Source: Podocnemis expansa (taxonomy: Eukaryota > Chordata > Testudines > Podocnemididae). Taken from it: a stretch of DNA of 64,000 nt. Below, piece after piece: positions 11,435 through 22,358 of the stretch. A program made the translations under genes and the position numbers. The notes under the pieces are model-generated. The model searched no databases and was not told the DNA's origin. It saw only the letters and a program-made list of their open reading frames with translations. How positions within the stretch are numbered: position 1 is the stretch's first letter; every line of letters starts with the position of its first letter. The DNA is taken from positions 14,688,295 through 14,752,294 of the forward strand of contig ML682059.1 in the NCBI GenBank assembly GCA_007922195.1. The letters are read 5' to 3'.

Positions 11435-12406
11435 CAGTTCCCTGAGGGAGACAAAATCTGCTTTTCTGAAGTCCAGGGTCTGTGTTTTGCTTCTTTCCTT
11501 TAATCATCAACTTGAACTCAATCATTTCATGGTCACTGCTACCCAGGCTGCCATTGACCTCTACTTCCCTGATAAATTCTTCTCTATTTGTGAGCAGCAG
11601 ATCGAGAGGCGCAAGGCCCCTCGTTGGTTGCTCCAGCATTTGTACCAGGAAGTTGTCCTCAACACTCTCCAGAAACTTCCTGGATTGCCTGTGCACTGCT
11701 GTATTGGCCTTCCAGCAGATGTCAGGGTAATTGAAGTCCCCCATGAGAACCAGGGCCTGTGCTCTAGAAACTTCTGTTAGTTGTACACAGAATGCCTCAT
11801 CCACTTCCTCCTTCTGATCTGGTGGTCTGTAGCAGACACCTACCACAACATCCCCCTTGTTGCTCTCCCCTCTAAACTTAACCCACAGACTTTCAACTGG
11901 CTTGTTTCCACTTTCATAATGGAGCTCTGAGCAGCCATAGAGCTCCTTTACATATAGTGCTACTCCTCCCCCTTTCCTTCCCTGCCTGTCCTTCCTGAAC
12001 AGTCTATACCCATCTATTGCAGAGCTCCAGTCATGCAAACTATTCCACCACGTCTCTGTTATCCCAATCATGTCATAGTTCTTTGTCTGCGCTAGTGCTG
12101 CCAATTCCTCCTGCTTGTTTCCCAGGCTCCTTGCATTTGTGTATAGGCACCTAAGATACCCAGCTGATTGCCCTACTTTCCCATTTTGACATTCAATTCT
12201 ATTGTATCTACCTCCCTGGATTTTCTTTTGGTGTTGACCTCCCCCACCTGCCTCAGGCATTAGGGCTTCATTAGAGCATCTAAGAAAGTTATTTGATTCC
12301 CCCCGCATGTTCCAACTATCCTCTCTTCTATCCCTGTAGTTACAGTCCCGGCACCCCCCAAGTTCCATCCCATCCCCCTGGTCTCCCACATAGTCACTTA
12401 CCTGAC
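11409..12406 (-). pseudogene. CR1 ORF2, AP-like endonuclease part
   Basis: N-terminal part of the same ORF2: an exonuclease-endonuclease-phosphatase fold that nicks target DNA. Visible motifs in order are LRCLYTNARSLGNK, ITETWWN (catalytic Glu), GGGVALYVKE, SLWVKFRG, VCYRPP, LMGDFNYPDICW and, near the end, GSSDHEMIEF with the catalytic Asp-His pair. The open frame continues upstream to 12566, but that extension is old-CR1 sequence read out of frame. At about 11490-11510 the frame slips by one base, and the text after GKKQ no longer matches the CR1 linker. The true frame is picked up by the RT frame. Confidence 0.9.
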
Positions 12407-12999
12407 TTTTGTACGAGGTTATCTTCAGTGCTCTCCAAAGTCTTCTTAGATTGTCTGTGCAGTGCTGTATTGCCCTCCCAGCAGATACCAGGGTAATTGA
12501 AGTCCTCCATGAGAACCAAGGCCTGTGATCTGGAAACTTCTGCCAGTTGTCCACAGTAAACCTCATTTGCCTCCTCCTTCTGATCAGGCAGTCTACAGCA
12601 GAGTCTCACCATGCCATCACCCTTGTTCCACTCTCCTCTAAACTTAACCCAGAGACTTTCAACAGGCGTGTCTCCAGTTTCATAGCAGAGCTCTAAGCAG
12701 TCATGCAGCTCTTTTACATATAGTGCTACTCCTCCACCTTTTCTTCCCTGCCTGTCCTTCCTGAACAATTTATATCCATCCATGGCAGTGCTCCAGTCAC
12801 ACAATCTGTCCCACCATGTCTCTGTTATTTCAATTACATCATAATTCCTTGACTGTGCCAGGACTTCTGAGTCTTCCTGCTTGTTTTCCTGGGTCCTTGC
12901 ATTTGTGTACAGGCACCTAAGATACCAGGCCAATTGCCCTACCTTCCCCTTCCATTTGCCTTCCCCCTTGCATTTTCTCCCAGTGTCCTCCTTCCTCAT
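12407..12999 (-). pseudogene. Old CR1 ORF2, N-terminal endonuclease remnant
   Basis: Same domain as in the young copy: LRCLYTNARTQENK, ITETWWD, GGGVALYVKE, SLWVKFRG and LMEDFNYPGICW, where the usual GDFN has become EDFN. It breaks at 12407 exactly where the young CR1 inserted, and continues in spirit at 9235-9313 on the far side. The EDFN change and downstream stops show it was already decaying. Upstream, 13036-13374 is ORF1 of the same copy. Confidence 0.85.
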
Positions 13000-13035
13000 T
13001 CACCTTAGGGATTAGGACTTCATCCCCCAGCAAAC

Positions 13036-13374
13036 CTAGTTTAAAGCCCTCCTGATTAGGTTAGCCAGCTTGTCTGCGAAGATGTTTTCCCCTCTCTTCG
13101 TTAGATGGATCCCATCCCTTCCTAGCAGTCCTTTTTGGAACAACATCCCATAGTCAAAGAAGCCAAAGCCCTCTCTTTGACACCACCTCCATAGCCATGC
13201 ATTTGTTTCCATAAAGAGATGGTCTCTGCTTGGGCCATTTCCATCAATAGGAATGATGGACGAGACCACCACCTGGGCCTCAAACTCCTTTATCCTCCTT
13301 CCCAAGGCTGCACAGTTTGCAGTGATATGCTGAGGATCATTCTTGGCTGTATCACTGGTGCCCAAATGGATCAA
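13036..13374 (-). pseudogene. Old CR1 ORF1, C-terminal SGNH esterase-like domain
   Basis: A 112-codon open piece with the layout of the esterase domain in ORF1 of CR1-type LINEs: IHLGTSDTAKND (block III-like), VVVSSIIPIDG, NAWLWRWCQREGFGFFDYG, then GRDGIHLTKRGENIFADKLA, whose D-x-x-H is the block V catalytic pair of SGNH hydrolases. In known LINEs this protein is thought to act in RNA/lipid or RNP association. Here it is only a fragment. It lies 36 bases upstream of the ORF2 remnant, in CR1 order. Confidence 0.75.
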
Positions 13375-13389
13375 TAGAAAAGGCCAGTT

Positions 13390-14274
13390 ACAATGCTCAC
13401 TGCATTTTCTCTCTAGGTGCTGGATTCCTGGATCAATGGTTTACTCCCCACCAGCATGTGGAACAGCTCATTGGGGAGCCTGATAAAGAAGGCTTCATTC
13501 ACTTCAGAGTGGCCTTGTATGGTATGCAGCTCCCATATCATTTGGGACTAATAGCAGCCTAAAGTCCTTCACGGTTTCATTGTGTGAAGGATGGAGAAGG
13601 ATTAAGCCAGGTCTCCAAGCCCTGTGAAGGGTGTATGGTCAACCTGCCTATCTTTCTTTGTGTGAGTATGGCGTGTCTACACAGAATAGCCAGTATGAAG
13701 TTGGAGGCTCTGCTGCTCAGGCTGCCTTTTCAGGCACAATCTGGATGAGTGAGCTGGCTGCAGCATCAAGAGTAAAGCTATAGCCAGCAGCCGTTCCCCT
13801 GAACCTGCTCATAAACACAGAAGACTTTCATTTTTCCCCATATGTCTAAAAATGATCCATTGTGAAAGGGAACAGTAAAGTCTGTGATGAGCACTCTGAA
13901 TCAGCCTGCCCTGAGACAACAAACATTTTAGCTTCTGCGGTGAACCCTAGACATTTTATTCTATCATGGGGGTCCCATAATCTCTCACCATTGGTTCTTA
14001 ACCATACTGAGAAAGGCACTGGACTTCTGCTGGTTAGAACCCCAAAGTCATCACTCTGACAAGACTTTCCAGGTGGGAGGCAATCTTCAGTGTACTTTCA
14101 GTCTTGCATCCAGCAAGATTTGGATTCTACTACTTCAGACCGTAATGGATCAGTTACTGTACACAACAGCAGCCTCACCACCTTTCCCCAGTGAGTAAAA
14201 TTATCTTTTTTCTATATCCATGCACACTGATGTCATCCTCTTTATATCTTTTAGCCCCGTCATCAGGATGATTA
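13390..14274. other. Unassigned sequence upstream of the old CR1
   Basis: The CR1 match stops at about 13385. Beyond it I recognise no gene. A minus-strand reading around 13400-13560 gives a short open piece, but I cannot assign a family to it. Confidence 0.35.
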
Positions 14275-14500
14275 TGTAGAACATGAATGACCTAGGTTTA
14301 ATTCCCTCCTCTGCTTGCTGTGGAAAAGAGATCTGATCTTGGAACTGCCATATCCTAGCCACAGTACTAAGGGACATGCTGCAGGGGGACTCCTAACCTC
14401 CATGGTTAATGCTCTTCCACATCTATAAATAAGAAAGTAGTCAATGGAGTAAGGACTTGAACTTAGGTGTCCCACAACACTAACAAATTCAAGTAACAGC
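14275..14500. repeat. Possible tRNA-derived SINE fragment (foldback)
   Basis: GACCTAGGTTTAATTCCC near 14290 resembles a tRNA B box and T-arm. Near 14450-14475 an inverse piece, GGACTTGAACTTAGGTGTCCCAC, appears. The two halves look like a decayed SINE dimer of the type better preserved at 54165-54318. Confidence 0.4.
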
Positions 14501-16486
14501 TTTTTTAATTGCTCCTCATGCTTTAGAGCAAGGACTTGAAATTTGGCAAGGGGTGGCCTGTCTTCAGGAATGTATGTGGCTTTTACTGTTCCTGTTGAGT
14601 ACACAGGGAGTCAGAGTCATTGGAGGTGTTACACTGTAATATGTTCACAACAGAATTAGAGTTAATTTTCTTTTATTCCTACCCAAGAAATAGAATAATT
14701 GCAAAATGTCATCCTGTCACAATAAATTTTCAGAAGCATGAAAAATAATAGTTCTCTATTGTTCTTGCCCTTTTACCTCTGGCACTATTCTTTTCCTCTA
14801 TTGCAACACAAAGCTGAAATTAACAAGTTTTTGTTGAAAAACTTTCATTACAATATAAAAATATCTTTAAAAAGAACAGAAATCTCCTATACAAAGTTAC
14901 GAGATGAGTGTTTGAGTATTTTACCATTCCAATCGATGAGATTAGCTCCAATGTCAATCTAGGCAAGTAGTCATTTTCTTCTAACAAGAAACTGGCTGAC
15001 TAAATTATCTGCTTATCTATTTCACTGATCTTCTCACTAAACTACTCATTTGAGACAGCATGTTGTGGGAGGAGGATTGAACAGTGGAAGAGGGAGAGGG
15101 ATGACATTTAGTGTGCTTAAAATCTAAAATGTGCCTAACCTCAGCCAAATCCCATGGCTTTATGTTGTATGGCCAGACCCCCATATCTGTCTTTATCTTC
15201 AGGGAAGGATCTGTTTGTTGTGTTAGGAAGTACCTACACATTTGGCCTATATTACAAGCTAAAGAGCGAATCCTATTAAATTCTAACATAGATAATACTG
15301 CTAGTAGTAATAATTTTTTACTGCCGCATGGTAAATCCTGGCAGGAACAAATCTGTTCTCAATTAGATTCAATAGAAAATTGGGGTGCCACCCTCCTCCC
15401 ATTCCATAAAAAGAAGGTCAAATGGACTCTGTATGGAAAGTTTCCTCTTGAATATAGGTTTGCTCACTTGTGTTTATATTTTAATTTTCTTCATAGTCAG
15501 ATAATTTTCAGAAGTCTACAAAGATGACTGGTAAATTGGATGGCCCTCCTCATCTGTGCTCCTTTGAAACTCCCTCTCCTTCTTGGAATATCTTATCGCT
15601 CTTCAGCTCCCTAAACTCAGCCACTTGCCCAAGTTTTCTAGTCTGCCCTACCATACACTTATACTCCTTTGCCTCTCAACCCCACACCTAGTAGTTTACC
15701 ATCCCTCCCATGATGGGTACACCATACCTCCTCAGTCTTAAAAAGAACCAGAAAACATATAAATATGGCTGGTAAGTCAGTACATCAGAGAGAGCACTGG
15801 TATGTGGGGGCACCAATCAGTCCTTAGATGGCTTACTAAAACATTTAATGTTATTACAGTCCTGAGGCCCTGCAGCCCTTTCAGATATTTAAGTTCTCAT
15901 GACTGTATGCAAATAGACCAAAACAGTACAGAAAATGAAACTAACTCTTACATAAAATAAAACTAAAAGAATGAGAATTATGGTGAAGGATGACAGGCAA
16001 GTATTTGATCCTAACAGGCTTCAAACCAAGAATGTAAAAAACCAAAGCTGAGAAAGGACTGGGTCCTAAGGAAGTTTAGAAGAAACAGCTTTACACAGTA
16101 GGACAATTAATATGTGGAACAGACAAGAGAAGCTGTAATTCTGAGCACATATATTAAAAAAAAAAGTTAGACAAGTATGCAAATGAGAACACATTTTAAA
16201 AGATACAATTGCTTGACAGATGTGGGATCACTTAGAGGGGTCAGCATGGTTTCGTTACCTTCGTGACTGAGAACCATGAAAACCTGACTTCAATTTTCTA
16301 TTGGACAGATGAAAATTAATAGAATCTTATGAAAGAACCAAAAATAGAAACAGTGCTGGCTAAGATCCCATTGCAGTGGCCACATGTTCCCTCAGAAATT
16401 CTGCAGATTATTTTTACTCGATATCATGCATCTTAAGACAGTTGATCACAAAATTCATCATAACTAAATTAAAAAACAAATCTTAC
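14501..16486. other. Unassigned sequence, probably GALNT12 intron 8
   Basis: Nothing in either strand could be supported as a gene. Open frames at 15017-15289 and 15111-15527 overlap on opposite strands and lack any family signature. If exon 9 lies close to exon 8 it should be here, but I did not see it. Confidence 0.4.
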
Positions 16487-16600
16487 CTGATTTTGTCCCA
16501 TGCCATGGCATGGGTATAATATGATTCTGTGCCCTGTTACTTCATGCTCATTTGGAGGGTTGTAATCAAAGCAGTAATTTTCCATTCCTCTGTTCTTCAG
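16487..16600 (-). CDS. GALNT12: GALNT12 exon 8, first part of ricin-type lectin domain
   Basis: A 114-base exon in phase 0, bounded by TTACTTAG before and GTAAGA after. It encodes 38 residues starting LKNRGMENYCFDYN and ending CHGMGQNQ. YCFDYN is the CLD-like motif and GMGQNQ the start of the QxW motif of the first beta-trefoil repeat, which binds GalNAc already on a mucin substrate and steers the enzyme to nearby sites. It follows exon 7 in frame (FFGM then LKN), as in the human gene. It is slightly more divergent than the catalytic exons, as expected for the lectin part. Confidence 0.95.
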
Positions 16601-19600
16601 CTAAGTAAGATAAAAGATCATGTTAAAGTATCAGCTTAAAGCAAATACATTTGTGTCACTTCATGCCACTATGTTATAGTACAGGATTCCCACTCTGAGT
16701 TCTGAACCCTGATCGAATTGGTTTCACTGAATCAGAGCTTTACAAAAAGAGGCCTGGCAGAGGTGATTTTGTAGAACAGAAGCAGATAACAGTAGGCTAG
16801 AGTAGACCTCATGTAGTTGGCTCTGCTGAACCAGAACCTGGTGGCAGCAAACCTGGCAGCAGCAGCTTTGGGAGATTGGATTGGCTCAGACCTTGTATTG
16901 CTTACTTGATCGGACTGGGCCATGCCTGGCAGAAGTGAATGGAAGGCACCCACTTGGACTGGCAGAGAATCTAACTGAATTCATAAGTCAGATTTAGGTA
17001 CGTGGGGTCTATCTCTGAATTGCAATTAGCACTCCCTCCAAAGTAGGCAATTCACCACTGGGCCTAGGGTGTTTGCCATACACCCATAGTTCTTTTTTTG
17101 TTTTTTATTTTTGTTAATTATAATTTTTCAGTTGTTTAAATAAACATTTATTTCATTTTTCAGAATAAAAGGTATTTGTGTTTCATCTTCTCAGGGCTCT
17201 CATGTGTTTTCAGAGTAGAGAAAAAACCTTGTGAAGGCAAATAGTGTTCAGGATTTAAGTTCCTAAAACCCGAAAGGGGATACAATTTTAATGGAGACTT
17301 GAACAAGATGCTTTATTTTTAGAGGGATGACTAACCCTCATGTAAAACTCACCCATCTTTACTGCTATTAACACCTTGCAGAAAGGTTGCATTACATTTT
17401 TTTTTCAAACTAAAAAATATTCCACAGACAAATCAATAAGGACATTTAATTAAAAAAATATCCAAGATAAACAAATAAAACTTGAAAAGGAATGAGCTGG
17501 GCTTAATGATAATTCAAAATGTTATAAAATGTTTGAATAGTCTCATATTAACCACTTAAATGTAAATTTCCATTAAACAAAAAATGCCTTTTTTACCTGA
17601 ATCCTATTATGTCGCATATAAAAGAACAAACATGCAGGGTTAGTTTCCCTTTGACTACTAAAGGTATGATTTTGCTTCTTCTCAGTTACCAGGTGATAAT
17701 TACATACACTGTTACCAGTGTAGAGAATTAATAGACATGAAGAAATTAGGTAGCTTTCCAGTGAAAATGGACAAACCAAATAAGACAACTGTAAGGGTTA
17801 AAAAAGTTACATTTTTATTCCACAAAAATTTGTCTTTATTTTTGTTTTCCTCCACTTTTATCTATTACCCAATCTTCTCTTTCCAGATTTTTTTTTTTAA
17901 TTAATTTGAACTGTAGTACTTTCAGCCTCAAGAACACTCCCCACATACCCTTCTCCAGATGTTTATCACCATTCTGGTGACCATTAATCAACATAAAAGT
18001 AAACAATAAGTGTGGTTCTCACTTTTAATAGATCTTTATCTGAGCACCTGCTCATACCTTGCAGTTCAGTGGTGATTTCCATAGCTAAAGGAAATCTCAC
18101 TGGCTTCTTTTCAAATGTAGAATGGCTTGATTTGATGGCAGTTGCATTAGAACTTATTCTCTCTCTTTTGAAAATGACTGTAGTTTGATGAAGATAAATT
18201 TTTATTTACATAACACTTCTAAAGGGCTACATGCAAAAGTAAAATTGAGCAAAATTTGCAACAACTATAAAAGTTAAAAAACCAACCAAATTCCACCATT
18301 TACAATATCTGATATAAAGGAATATCAGATTAAAGTTATAATAAATGATTTTCTTTTTTACTCAACTAAAGCCATTAGCAGGTTTCTTTTACCCTCAGTC
18401 TTTGACTTCAGAGTTGTAATTACTACTCATTAGCATGCTGAGAAGTGTGATTGTGTTGCCACACTGGCTGTTTAATTCAATTGGAAGATCAACCAAGTCA
18501 AATATTTATTCCAGCTGTCACTCCCTAGATGGCTGCTCCATCGCAAAGTCACCAAGAATGCTCCACTAACATCTGAGCAGCATAATATTCTCCTGCCCAT
18601 ACTCCAATAAACATCTTGGTGATGATATCCCAGTTTAAGTTGGCCATCTGTAGCCTACAATATTATTGACTTTTAGGAACAATACAACTTTGTGTCTTTG
18701 CGAGTAAGTAAACTGCAAACAAAATTACTGCATATATATACAATTTTTTAAAAATATGCTGTATATTATTAAAGTAGACAAAGGAAAGACAATTTAAAAA
18801 TGGTTCTGAAACTGCTAACTCAAAAGAAAAAACACTATATAAAGGATGCCTAATTACCTTAAATTTCAGTTCAGAACAATTTTTTATATACCGTTTGTGT
18901 TTTACCATTGTGTCATCTCATCTTTGTCTCCTCTGTAGATATATTTCTGTTAGGCAGACAAACTTCTAACATGCAGGGCCAGTATTTCAGCTTGATAACT
19001 GGATCTCGTATTTTGCTAACTCAGGCATTTTCTAAAGTCATTTTATGACCATAAAGTAGGTCTTTTAGAGATTTAGGAAGCTGATATATGGGTACAGCCA
19101 GCTACTAAGCATCTAAACGACATGAGCTGATCCTGAAGATATCTGCACCCATAAACAGCAGACAAAAAAAATAAAGGTTTGAAAATTTGGTCCTGAAACC
19201 ATTTATGCATAAATTCACCAATCACTTGTTCTGAGGCTGGAACAGATGACAGTGGTCTGTGAAAACACTATCTTCTCCCATTAACTGAGACAAGACATTT
19301 TGCTTTGGGCTGACATAAATCGTCCCATAATAATATTCATTCATTCATTCACATGTGCACCTCATTTTTTTCAAACATATCTCCAACAATGGTAAATACT
19401 CCAAGAAGAATAAAAGTAAGAGTTTAAACAGAAACTTAGAACAGGATTTTACATTTGTCTGTGACTTACCTTAATATTTTAGTTGAATGCTGCGTTAAAG
19501 AAAATAGAAACAAGAAGATATTTGTTCTCCTTAGGAAGTGCTTAGTTTATCTCATAAAAGTTGTTTGTAATTCTGTCCACACACAATTTCTCAATGTTCC

Positions 19601-20235
19601 CTTGCCTGCATAAACGTTTGTCTTCCATTCTGTGTATTCTGTAACCACTGTAAGTCACCCTTTCTAGGGGTAGGTAATAAACTGCAGTTTTAAAAAATTC
19701 TAAAATATTAGGGACAATTTCTGATAGGAGACAAGGTGGACTTTTCAAAAAGTGCTCAAAGTTGGCTCATTGCCACTGGGAGAGGAGCTAGACTTCTAAT
19801 GTTTAGCAGTTTCGGAAATCCCCCTTCTAAACTCATAGGCTTACTGTGTTTGTATGATCAAAGGAACTGTCACCTTGGGTATTCCATGACAATAAATCAG
19901 ACAATTGAGGTTCAATACCAGGACCATGATTTTTAAAAACAGGTGCCTAAAAGCAGGCTCCTAAGTCAATATTAAATACAAAGACTCATGTTATCTAAAT
20001 AGCAAAGTTAAGTGTGGAACAGTTTGGAAATATACAATTTTGTGTTTCAAGTAAATAGATGTAAAGTAAATTGACATATACATAAGAAGCCGGTCTACTG
20101 ATCAAGTGTGTGACATTTATACACAAGTTACTTCTTCAAAGAGTAAAACCAAAGTAACATTCTCATTCCAAGAACTTTTAAATAGCAGTATATAAATATT
20201 AATGAAAAAATGGAAGATGACTTAATTGTAAATAA
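16601..20235. other. Proximal part of GALNT12 intron 7, no features
   Basis: AT-rich intronic DNA with homopolymer runs and no recognised repeat or gene. A minus-strand piece near 19475-19495 has splice-like borders on a 20-base segment, judged chance. Confidence 0.5.
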
Positions 20236-20545
20236 ATGTTATTCACCTTTAACTGGAGTTCTTGGAGTAAATCAGTACAGATCCACACTCTTGCGGTGTG
20301 CCTGGCCCTCCAATACAAGCCCCAAACTCTCTACAAAGCGCTGACTGTTTGTAGTTTTCCTCAAAACGTGCAATATTTTGTCTGAGGCTCGATAGAAAGA
20401 CTAGACCACATACTCAGTTCCTTCCACTTTCTCAAAGCCCGCTGGAGCTCACTGATTATGTTTTTGGTTATGCTATATTTTCTAATGTTGTTTCACCTTC
20501 ACTACCTGTAAGTCAGAGGCATTGGTGCACCTTCCATCCACCCCA
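20236..20545. repeat. DIRS-like terminal sequence
   Basis: TTAACTGGAGTTCTTGGAG followed by CAGATCCACACTCTTGCGGTG resembles the terminal repeats of reptile DIRS elements. The same style of end is found at 50795 and 43065. It may be the far end of the DIRS copy whose ORF1 remnant is at 22359-23760. Confidence 0.5.
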
Positions 20546-20559
20546 TACTGGCACTAAAG

Positions 20560-21290
20560 GGGTTAAAAGCGGAGGCATAGGGAGGCTGCATGGGAGACAG
20601 CCAACAGGAGAAACCTTGGGAGAAAGCACCAATCAAGTGTCATCAGGCCCATATAAAAGAAGCAGCAGGCCAGAGCAGAGAAGATGTGGCCTGGAGTCTG
20701 GGAAGAGAGGACTGTCTCCCACAGTCTGAGACAAAGCTGTTGGAGGCAGATACTGGGAAGCCAGAGAAGTACCTAGTGGGCTATTGAAAGCGGTTAGTAA
20801 CAGGCACTGAGAATGGATGGAGAATGTGCTGGGGCTGCAGGATACTGACCCAGGTAGACAACAGCAGGGATAAGAACTAGACATGGAGTAAAAGGCTGGG
20901 GTTCACAGTGTCCTTGGGCTGGGATGTGGAGTAATGAGCAGGCCTGGCTTTCCTTCCCCCGGTCATCATTAAGTGGCAGGAGAAGTAACTGCAAACATCA
21001 CTGAGGAAGTGGCGGGATGAGAAACTGAAGTGGCCACTGGCAAAGTAGCCTAACTATGGAGGAGCCAAACTGCCCACTCCTGCAGGGTGCAAGGGGGGGC
21101 ACAGATTGTGACCGACCTAGAGGACTGAGATTGGAAGAAGATGCTGTGGTTCTGGACAGCTGCAGGAAGGATTATAGGATAACTGCAGTAACAGGGTGAT
21201 GGGGCATGGACTTTGAGTGTTGGCCTGGACTGACTGCTCAGACAGCAGCAGGAGGAGCCAGTCCAGCAGTAAATGGTACGAACTTGTGGC
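20560..21290 (+). repeat. LTR-like sequence with TATA box
   Basis: A 730-bp, more GC-rich block. CATATAAAAG at 20650-20659 looks like a promoter TATA. Downstream come purine-rich, low-complexity sequence (GGAGGCAGATACTGGGAAG and similar) and no coding frame. It resembles long terminal repeats or 5' leaders of Gypsy-type elements in reptiles. I see no partner LTR, so it would be solo or truncated. Confidence 0.4.
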
Positions 21291-22358
21291 ACAGATTAAT
21301 GCAAACATATGATTTGACTTCTTCACAAGCTCTTTACCCTTTGACTGATCCCTTCAATTGTTTCTAATTTAGCAGAAATGGATTTTCTTCTGGAAAATTT
21401 AAGGAATTTATTATCTATGTTTGTATATTTGGGTATTTGTTCTTTAATATTTCTTATCGGTCTACTCTGGTTTTGATCCTGCGACTGTTATTCAAATAAA
21501 AATTGAAGTTAACGGGACTGAACCGATAGAAGTTAATGGGAGTTTAGTATGAAAGAGGATAGCAGCAATAGGGATAATACAGACTCTCAAAGTGAGGGTC
21601 TGTTTTGAAATGTGGCTGAAATTGCAGAATGTCTCAGTTATTTTGATATCAAACTGTTCTAATTTTACCAGGAAAATGCCCCCCCCCCCTCAGTTCTGCT
21701 ACAAAAATATGCACTCCTCAATAGATCTGTGTAAATATCATCAATCACAACTCAGGCAAAAATGTTCAGGCCTGGGTCACTTTATTTAAGTCTCATCACT
21801 TCAAGCAGAGACTCCATTTCCTTGCTTGGAGTTGTGTTGAACTTTCACAAATGCTATTGCAGTGTTCTGTTTTATCACCTCTTTTGTCAGTATGTAATGA
21901 GTCTGTTAGGGGAGTAAATGAGGAGATGTGGACAATGGTGTTGCAGTATGATGAAAACACCCAGTTTTATTTCTCCTCTGAAAAAAAATCCAGTAGAGGC
22001 AGCTAACTGACTAATCTAGCACTTGGCAGTTCTGGAGCATGGATTAAAGCAGGTCTGGTATGGCCCACTTTGGATAACACTAATTGCCTGAGGTTAAAAA
22101 CTTGGTGTCAGCACTTGCTCCAGGAACAGACCCAGATTACAAACTCAGGGTAACCATAGCTGTCCTTACAACATCAGATGACATTTAGGGTCAAGAAGAG
22201 ATTTTACTTGTCCATGCCTGGTCAGAATGGTAAAAGCCTTATATTTCAGATGTGAATTGTAGAGAAGAGGATGTATAGACCTGGTGGCCCAGAAAATCAA
22301 TCTGTATTGTGAGGAGTTGTTCTATTAAAAAGTTTGAACCTATGGTCTGCTGTGGCTA
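21291..22358. other. Unassigned intron sequence
   Basis: No supported feature apart from a poly-C run at 21677-21689. Part of it may be decayed DIRS sequence, since a DIRS remnant follows directly. Confidence 0.35.

Larger units (their letters stand above)
9314..12406 (-). mobile_element. Nearly complete young CR1 LINE inserted in the old CR1
   Basis: A 3.1-kb copy reading 3' to 5' across the window. It ends in the repeated CATAGAAT motif of CR1 at 9314 and begins just upstream of ORF2 at about 12406. The old CR1 continues on both sides: CTCCAGCATTT ends at 9313 and TTTTGTACGAGG starts at 12407. The target duplication is therefore only about 3 bp, usual for CR1. ORF1 is missing, so the copy is 5'-truncated. 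ORF2 is almost intact. Confidence 0.93.

Noticed and set aside
15017..15527. Overlapping 90- and 138-codon frames on opposite strands
   Set aside because: No recognisable family or splice context, and the frames occupy the same DNA on both strands.
19475..19495. 20-base micro-exon-like segment with AG/GTAAGT borders on the minus strand
   Set aside because: The GALNT12 reading frame is already complete from exon 7 to exon 8. The borders are probably chance.
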